Shown here one piece after another: positions 49,101 through 60,000 of a stretch of DNA of 60,000 nt. The stretch comes from Membranipora membranacea (taxonomy: Eukaryota > Bryozoa > Gymnolaemata > Cheilostomatida > Membraniporidae). The stretch is from positions 36,458,001-36,518,000 of the forward strand of contig OU612065.1 in NCBI GenBank assembly GCA_914767715.1, in the 5' to 3' direction. A program made the position numbers and the translations under genes. The stretch's first letter is position 1; each line of letters opens with the position of its first letter. The notes beneath the pieces were generated by a model, which was not told the DNA's origin, did no database searches, and saw only the letters and a list, made by a program, of their open reading frames with translations.

Positions 49101-50507
49101 TGATATATACGGTGTGTTCGCATAACACATAAATATACCGTAACTCAATGACATTTAGAAATCCATTTTTATCCTCAATAGTATTTCAGTTCAGTATTTC
49201 ACATTGAGATACCGTTCTTGCTAGTATCAAACTCTTCAATTTATCCAAGAAGAGTCATGTATTGGCTGGCTGGCATCCCAGGCATTTGGTCCCATAAACT
49301 AAGCATGAAATAAGTTTGTCCCTAAACAACTAAATCAACCCTTAATAACGCCAAAAAGATTTATAATAGAAATTAGAATATAACAAGTTGGTTGATTTCA
49401 GGTCTCATAAACCTTTTTTTAGGAAAAGACCAGTACTAGTTCGTACCTCACACTTATATATAAGTGGACTATTTACCCACTTCTACAACTATGATTGAAT
49501 TAACAGGTCAGAGAGGTAGTGGCTAAGGCTGGGACAAAGAAAACAAAATATCTACTGAAGACCCGGACAGATCCAAGGAGCATTGTGAAGGCTCATTGTG
49601 CCTCAATGCCGCAGACTAGGTGTACTTTCCTGGGTAATAAGTTCTATCTGCAGCCTGGTATCAATATGAGAACAGAAGACCACCCAGAATCCCTGAGACA
49701 TCCTGTGCTACCCAATTCTACTGCTACGAGGATTAAAGAACTACCAGGTAAATACAAACAGCTGCATCATAGAGGAGAATCTGATGATGTTCAGGCATGA
49801 AATCCTCACCCCTGGTTTCCTGGTCTACTGGCGATTCAGAAAACTCTTCTCATGTCCTCATGCCCCCCAAATCAATTATCCTTCTTGCGTTGTAGCTATT
49901 GTCCCTTTATCCCACTGAATTTGGTCAACTTCTGGGGAAATACGTCCAAAATTAGAGCACATTTTATCAGTTTAGTATGGCATAGTTGAATTATTTAATA
50001 TAAGTTTCTTGTAAATCATCACAAATTGATGTAGTTTGTAAAGAGATGGCTTCTTTTTCTTGGCAAGGGTCTAGCCATTGTTAACTGCACTGACCTGATT
50101 TAGGTTATTGGACTTCTACAGCTTCTCTGTACGCCCAAAATTGTGAACTAATCTTAACTGAACTAAAACATGATTCCAAACTGTAAGTTGAACAACAACA
50201 AAATCACCTCGGCTCCAATAAACAACATATTGCTTGGGCACTGTGTTTTGGTGTTTAACACTGAAGATGTACATACATTTATATAGGTAAAAAACGCTTC
50301 AGAGAACTCTTTTCAGAGTCCTAAGTACTCTAAAACAGAGCTATATAGGGCATTTCCCATACATCAAAATAAGCTATCAATTCCATATCCTAAACAATAT
50401 ATACCATCTTATCTCTTTCTTTAGACAAGACACAATCAGTCACAACGGGAGGGAAGGTGGAGACAACGACTTATTACCAGTGGTTAGTTGAGAAGAACAC
50501 ACAATGA
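19079..50507 (+). CDS. LRR-ROC-COR-caspase protein, 18 exons, ~1551 residues
   Basis: Exons: 19079-19193, 20112-20340, eight LRR exons (22331, 24060, 27322, 30180, 31909, 34388, 35987 and 37509, each 138-141 bp), 40634-42534, 42664-42741, 43077-43237, 43411-43572, 44628-44868, 47945-48154, 48486-48595, 49507-49747 and 50425-50507. All junction phases match and the sum is 4656 bases. The start is the ATG at 19079; a basic KRRRL follows near residue 11, a possible nuclear signal. LRRs span about residues 90-540. The ROC GTPase has GQTMAGKT (571-578), DFGGQ (624-628) and THCD (693-696), and a COR domain follows. The caspase domain (about 1203-1524) has Arg1226, His1292, QACAG with Cys1335, and Arg1413. 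There is no signal peptide, membrane segment, CARD or DED. I infer a cytosolic sensor in which ligand binding by LRRs switches the GTPase and activates the fused caspase. LRR exon usage is unproven. Confidence 0.85.
20112..20340 (+). CDS. exon 2: N-terminal cap of the LRR array
   Basis: The acceptor CACAG at 20107-20111 and donor GTAAGT at 20341 bound a frame starting YYRIWYRDDSGPD. It continues into LTVTHMSISGDIPPELSQIA and LKALKIRDI, the first leucine-rich motifs. It ends in phase 2, as do all LRR exons. Confidence 0.82.
20355..20945. repeat. inverted repeat enclosing a tRNA-like SINE, in intron 2
   Basis: The left arm 20541-20650 and right arm 20806-20935 are near-exact reverse complements (GGCCTTACATGGCCCATTGC against GCAATGGGCCATGTAAGGCC). 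The right arm has an extra ~20-bp copy of the GACATG.TGACA.GCTGGAAA segment. The spacer holds a minus-strand tRNA-like sequence at 20692-20780 with A box TGGCGCAATCGGTTAGCGC and B box GGTTCGAGTCG. A second fragment of the same A-box region lies at 20385-20415. Confidence 0.8.
21057..21180. repeat. (CAATCATTACTAT)n short tandem repeat
   Basis: An irregular tandem array of CAATCATTACTAT and shorter variants. The same array with its flank recurs at 28022-28120, which shows that this segment was duplicated as part of the larger units. Confidence 0.85.
22331..22471 (+). CDS. LRR exon 1
   Basis: A 141-bp phase 2-2 exon bounded by GCAG and GTATGT. It encodes two leucine-rich repeats starting MRTLTSIEEMDIS; the variable part of the second repeat reads LYVSGFGLTHLPD. 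Confidence 0.85.
24060..24200 (+). CDS. LRR exon 2
   Basis: A 141-bp phase 2-2 exon with donor GTAAGA, the only one differing from GTATGT. It is the most divergent in its first repeat (IEQLYIFDIWEPISL); the second reads LYVSNCGLTHLPD. Confidence 0.83.
24564..24785 (+). mobile_element. non-LTR reverse transcriptase fragment in intron, co-duplicated
   Basis: The frame carries LELNGVEVDCCDNVKYLGVL and LCFKNHVNNVVTK, matching the nested element at 15488-16533 (LNGTGVDFCDKVKYLGVTVD). Related copies lie at about 34918-35137, 38030-38180 and 39680-39890. The copies carry different breaks; for example the 38.1-kb copy is cut after KYLGVL. Confidence 0.8.
24848..24980. repeat. hairpin element with ~53-bp arms
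   Basis: The segment starting CTCATGGGCACCTGGGACTT and running to GTCCAGTATCAAC is followed by an 18-base loop and its near-exact reverse complement ending GGGCCCATGGCTT. Copies lie at about 35247-35358 and 38268-38395. It always follows the reverse transcriptase fragment. Confidence 0.85.
25390..26690. repeat. long imperfect inverted repeat (~600-bp arms) in intron
   Basis: The left arm from about 25390 and right arm to about 26690 are diverged reverse complements, for example CTGAAAGAGCATGTCATAAT near 25830 against the complement of TATGACATGATCTTTCAG near 26440. A second copy covers about 32530-33760. A third at about 38830-39378 keeps only the left arm. The reading frames at 25511-25735 (+) and 26533-26766 (-) are the same arm sequence read from each side and are probably not genes. 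This is a non-autonomous fold-back or MITE-like element. Confidence 0.82.
27322..27462 (+). CDS. LRR exon 3
   Basis: A 141-bp phase 2-2 exon with acceptor TTACAG and donor GTATGT. The variable part reads LDVSECGLTHLPD. Its upstream intron is identical over 141 bases to that of LRR exon 6. Confidence 0.85.
28022..28120. repeat. second copy of the (CAATCATTACTAT)n array
   Basis: The same short tandem repeat and 3' flank as at 21057-21180, placed upstream of the unit carrying LRR exon 4. Confidence 0.8.
28692..29583 (+). mobile_element. 5'-truncated non-LTR retrotransposon inserted into an LRR unit
   Basis: It begins inside the reverse transcriptase with GTKLGPILWLIYVNDLKAEG, followed by the catalytic CVKYADDTTFY, SAKLLGVTVDSQLSFSDHID and a stop at 29502 after SFFEFYMRFFN. 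It ends about 80 bases later in a short AAACATCAAACATCAT repeat. The empty site is visible in the other units (GGGGGCAAGGGGTAACC near 31302), so both boundaries can be read exactly; the target duplication is only about 2 bases (GG). It has no stops within the frame and therefore looks young. Confidence 0.88.
30180..30320 (+). CDS. LRR exon 4
   Basis: A 141-bp phase 2-2 exon, MRTLTSIEEVNLHLNEK then LYVSDCGLTHLPV. It is the only copy with Val instead of Asp before the final arginine/serine codon. Confidence 0.85.
31909..32049 (+). CDS. LRR exon 5
   Basis: A 141-bp phase 2-2 exon, MRTLTSIEEVNISWNAE then LYVSGCSLTHLPD. Downstream, a deletion joins the unit directly to the long inverted repeat, without the reverse transcriptase fragment seen after exon 2. 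Confidence 0.85.
34388..34528 (+). CDS. LRR exon 6
   Basis: A 141-bp phase 2-2 exon, MRTLTSIEEMDISLNMEPIS then IDVLGCDLTHLPD. It differs from LRR exon 3 at 12 positions although the two upstream introns are identical over 141 bases. Confidence 0.85.
35987..36124 (+). CDS. LRR exon 7 (one codon shorter)
   Basis: A 138-bp phase 2-2 exon, MRTLTSIEEVIISCNELES then LHVSRCSLTHLPD. It sits in a different intron context without the conserved upstream block, so it may be an older member of the array. Confidence 0.83.
36600..36745. repeat. intronic segment repeated at 39540-39675 and partly at 40395-40470
   Basis: All three contain GGCCGTA.TGCCTTGTAAGT followed by ATATCATT. The first two also share the upstream GTGCGATAGTGTCGCAACAT. 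This shows that intron segments downstream of the LRR array were copied as well. Confidence 0.8.
37509..37649 (+). CDS. LRR exon 8
   Basis: A 141-bp phase 2-2 exon, MRTLTSIEEVNISENEE then LDVSKFGLTHLPN. It is the last array exon before the ROC-COR exon. Confidence 0.85.
40634..42534 (+). CDS. last LRRs, ROC GTPase and COR domain exon
   Basis: The acceptor TTGTAG at 40628-40633 gives phase 2, matching the LRR exons, so this is not a separate intronless gene. It starts with LRRs (LVNLEKLDLRDNPSL, LSKLTKIDCDDCKALT) and a linker QGLAAMRKYF typical of LRR-ROCO proteins. The ROC domain shows GQTMAGKT, HDFGGQ and VLTHCDV. The COR region includes GSWYVLMELC, LTLEELDKLF, VILQYLNEIGRIKWY and ICFNGLALPTYAYDLL. 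A cysteine pair (YCSHCL) lies near the end. No kinase domain follows, unlike LRRK proteins. Confidence 0.9.
42664..43237 (+). CDS. two linker exons between COR and caspase
   Basis: Exons 42664-42741 (CSSITERGINTLDEYMSGLE, then a basic end, coil-like) and 43077-43237 (Ser/Pro-rich start, then DEIVGMVNSDTALITLD) join in phase 1 and end in phase 0. No domain is recognised. Confidence 0.72.
43411..44868 (+). CDS. caspase large-subunit exons
   Basis: Exon 43411-43572 has RGRALILSNSYNDTREGSAQ, the start of a caspase p20 fold with the substrate-pocket Arg in TREGS. Exon 44628-44868 holds the catalytic His in VLVITSHGLEG and the catalytic Cys in LVIIQACAG, where most caspases have QACRG or QACQG. 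Strand and helix spacing looks normal for the family. Confidence 0.88.
44500..44606. repeat. (CTCA)n microsatellite ending just before a splice acceptor
   Basis: Nearly pure CACT/CTCA repeats with a few CACA interruptions. It ends about 20 bases before the AG of the exon at 44628, so it overlaps the likely branch-point region. Confidence 0.93.
45893..45928. repeat. perfect 16-bp hairpin with TCCC loop
   Basis: TAGCAAGGAGTAACAG at 45893-45908 pairs exactly with CTGTTACTCCTTGCTA at 45913-45928. Confidence 0.9.
46793..47037 (+). mobile_element. tRNA-derived SINE
   Basis: The head GGGTGGCGTAGTGGTTAGGA fits an A box and GAGTTTGAATCCC a B box about 45 bases later, followed by CACTACCC, which partly pairs with the start. 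An unrelated body follows, and the tail is rich in TTATGATTATTATGATT. The anticodon arm does not form a proper 7-base loop, so it is not a tRNA gene. Confidence 0.75.
47168..47340. repeat. 77-bp direct duplication
   Basis: The block containing AATCTCATCTAGTAAATTAT (47201) and AAAGTATTGTCGGTTGAAA recurs 77 bases later (47278) almost without change. A third partial copy of the AAAATCTAAAATTATGAAA start follows. Confidence 0.88.
47475..47550. repeat. (TAGTG)n-type microsatellite
   Basis: Irregular repeats of TAGTG, TAGCG and GGTGTATTG, about 75 bases long. Confidence 0.85.
47945..49747 (+). CDS. caspase linker and small-subunit exons
   Basis: Exon 47945-48154 completes the large subunit (SGREMLLTDTPSPQ), then has an acidic linker with several Asp residues and STADFIIMQSSFD, equivalent to the start of the small subunit. 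Exon 48486-48595 has SFMSFRRFAVGSVFIRSLVS, where Arg1413 corresponds to the second Asp-pocket arginine. Exon 49507-49747 contains SMPQTRCTFLGNKFYLQPG, the typical last strand. Asp residues in the linker could be self-cleavage sites; that is inferred. Confidence 0.85.
48385..48418. repeat. 34-bp perfect palindrome in an intron
   Basis: GTCACAGAGTAAGGATA is followed directly by its reverse complement TATCCTTACTCTGTGAC, with no loop. It lies about 70 bases before the exon at 48486. Confidence 0.93.
50425..50507 (+). CDS. last exon of the LRR-ROC-COR-caspase gene
   Basis: The acceptor TTTAG at 50420-50424 matches the phase-1 donor at 49748. It encodes DKTQSVTTGGKVETTTYYQW then LVEKNTQ and the TGA at 50505-50507. 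This short tail follows the caspase fold and has no recognised domain. Confidence 0.75.
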
Positions 50508-52150
50508 GATCCTCCTTCCTCTCGTCACCTGACGGCTCTGCACCTACTTATAAACATCTTTCATATCATGATGCTGATGATAATCTGAGTGTATTTAATC
50601 AGGGACAAACTAATATGGAGGTTAAGTGATCAATTAACAGCCATCTGCGTTAAATATTCGATCTGTACATCTAATTACTTTTCTCAGCCATTTAAAATGT
50701 ATGAACAACACAGAATTGACTCACCATTGCACACAGAAGAATGGACTGGCCAATGAGACTTCAGTTTTATTTTAGGATTCTGGGGCAAGTTTGCACCATA
50801 ATTCATCCGTTGTAATTATGTAGAATATGTGAGGTTGTGTGTGATTTTCTTTTAATTTTGAAGAAGAGTTCTTTTTCACAGCGCTTTTTTCATCGTGTAT
50901 ATACTGAATTTTATTGTTATAATTTTTCTACAGAACAGTTCATAACTGGGAAATGATGTAACAATTAAATATCAGGAAATTTTTAGCAGGCTTGAGATTG
51001 CTGATAACAATATTCTTAGTTAAATGTTACCATAAGGAATTCTACATTCTAAAATCTGGAAACTGAATTGAGTTGAATTGGGTTATCTTTATTAACTGTC
51101 AACTGATCTGCATTGTGATCATTTATACTAAATGACTTGTTGTGGTAAGTGGTTTGCGATATATGTCCATTTTATTGGTATTATATGACAGATAATATAA
51201 ATTTATCTACCCTACTGTTTAGTAAATATTGAGTTACAACAATAAAGGGAAAATATCACTGTACAGTAAATGCGCAAAGAAAGTCCAAGTGTTTAAATAT
51301 TGGAAACTTGAGACAACAAACCTCTCTAATACACTATCCCAGACAGTAAGCATAAATACCAGAATTACGATAATATTACAGGGATAAGACGATTTAAATT
51401 TAGGTGACATAATTCATCCGAGACACTAAGAATTGAGTATATATTGCTTTTTATCCTGCATGGTCAGCCCTATCTCACTCCTGCATTGGCTCCATATCTG
51501 TATAAGATGGTCCTGGTTCTGACTATATTAATAAATATAAAATATGAGGTCAATAATAATCTGAGTAAATAAAGGTCAAAATCAGGCATTGCAAGTCTGT
51601 CCTGTGTATTTTGGGAACTATATCCTGTAAAATACAGGCAGCATATGACTGATTATTTAGGACATTAGATAATAAAACATAACACAGGATATTTTGTAAG
51701 TAGAATAATGTATTACCGTTCCAATATCTCAATAAGTTACTTCATGTCTGCACAATAAATCAATGCATGTTAGTCGTCAGTTACTGATGATGAAGGTATG
51801 TAGGATTTGCATGGGGAAAATTAAAAATGTCTTCTGGGCATGAATTACTGATGGCAGTAAGAATTCTCTCCACAAGGGAAGACGACTCCCATACACTACC
51901 AGACGCATATCCTCTAACCAAGAGTTAGAGTTATTAGAGTTACTCTAACTGATCAATATATGTAAAAAAAAAAGAAGTGAGAGCTGCTTCGGCCAATCAC
52001 AAAAATTACTGAGCGACATCATTTTTTAAGGTACGGAAGTTTCCTTCCCTTGTACCATCAATGATTAATGCCAAGAAGAGGTTTGCAATTTTTGCACCAT
52101 GCAAACCTTACATCACTTTATCAAAACATCTTTGTGCATTCTTTAATATA
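50508..52150. other. intergenic region between convergent genes
   Basis: No gene is seen. It holds the 3' untranslated region of the upstream gene; the first AATAAA is at 51241, a weak candidate for polyadenylation. A diverged MITE copy lies at about 51790-52140. The frame at 51550-51732 is not convincing. Confidence 0.6.
51790..52140. mobile_element. diverged MITE related to the one at 59579-59960
   Basis: The left end (GGATTTGCATGGGGAAAATT, GGCATGAATTACTGATGG) and the reverse complement of the right end (AGGTTTGCATGGTGCAAAAA, GGCATTAATCATTGATGG) match the arms of the intact MITE. A TTAA flank is not clear. Confidence 0.65.

Positions 52151-60000
<7,850 letters not shown>

Overview
This window is animal nuclear DNA: AT-rich, with spliced genes, GT-AG introns, several classes of transposon and abundant simple repeats. 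The best anchor is the carboxy-terminal half of a SMARCA4/Brahma-type chromatin remodeller on the minus strand at 52151-60000. THAP transposases, a P2X7-ballast-like gene and an LRR-ROC-COR-caspase gene suggest a non-bilaterian or other aquatic invertebrate, with a sponge favoured. No base-level evidence fixes the species.

Layout. (1) 1-4.7 kb, minus strand: two exons of a hAT/ZMYM1-like transposase next to a decayed THAP-type transposase copy. (2) 4.7-7.1 kb: no gene seen, but a tRNA-like SINE head, a perfect hairpin and a TA repeat inside a fold-back. (3) 7.1-13.1 kb: a nearly complete eleven-exon THAP transposase (+) that converges on an intronless P2X7-ballast-domain gene (-). (4) 13.4-17.8 kb: remains of non-LTR retrotransposons, including one inserted inside another with a visible 5-bp target duplication. 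(5) 19.1-50.5 kb: one large + strand gene. (6) 50.5-52.1 kb: intergenic, with a MITE relic. (7) 52.2-60 kb: SMARCA4/Brahma (-), with a TTAA-flanked MITE in an intron.

The centrepiece is the 19079-50507 gene. I traced eighteen exons and all their splice phases agree, giving 4656 coding bases and 1551 residues. Its order is a basic N-terminus, a long leucine-rich repeat array, a ROC GTPase with Walker A, DFGGQ and THCD motifs, a COR domain, and a caspase peptidase domain with His, Cys and the Asp-pocket arginines present. Eight LRR exons lie in a tandem array whose units, introns included, were duplicated together with retrotransposon debris and long inverted repeats. In the best pair compared by eye, 141 intron bases are identical while the adjacent 141-bp exon differs at 12 sites, 11 of them in codons that change the amino acid. 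That is what is expected of a receptor whose ligand surface is being diversified. I infer a cytosolic sensor that couples recognition directly to a caspase, without death-fold adaptors.
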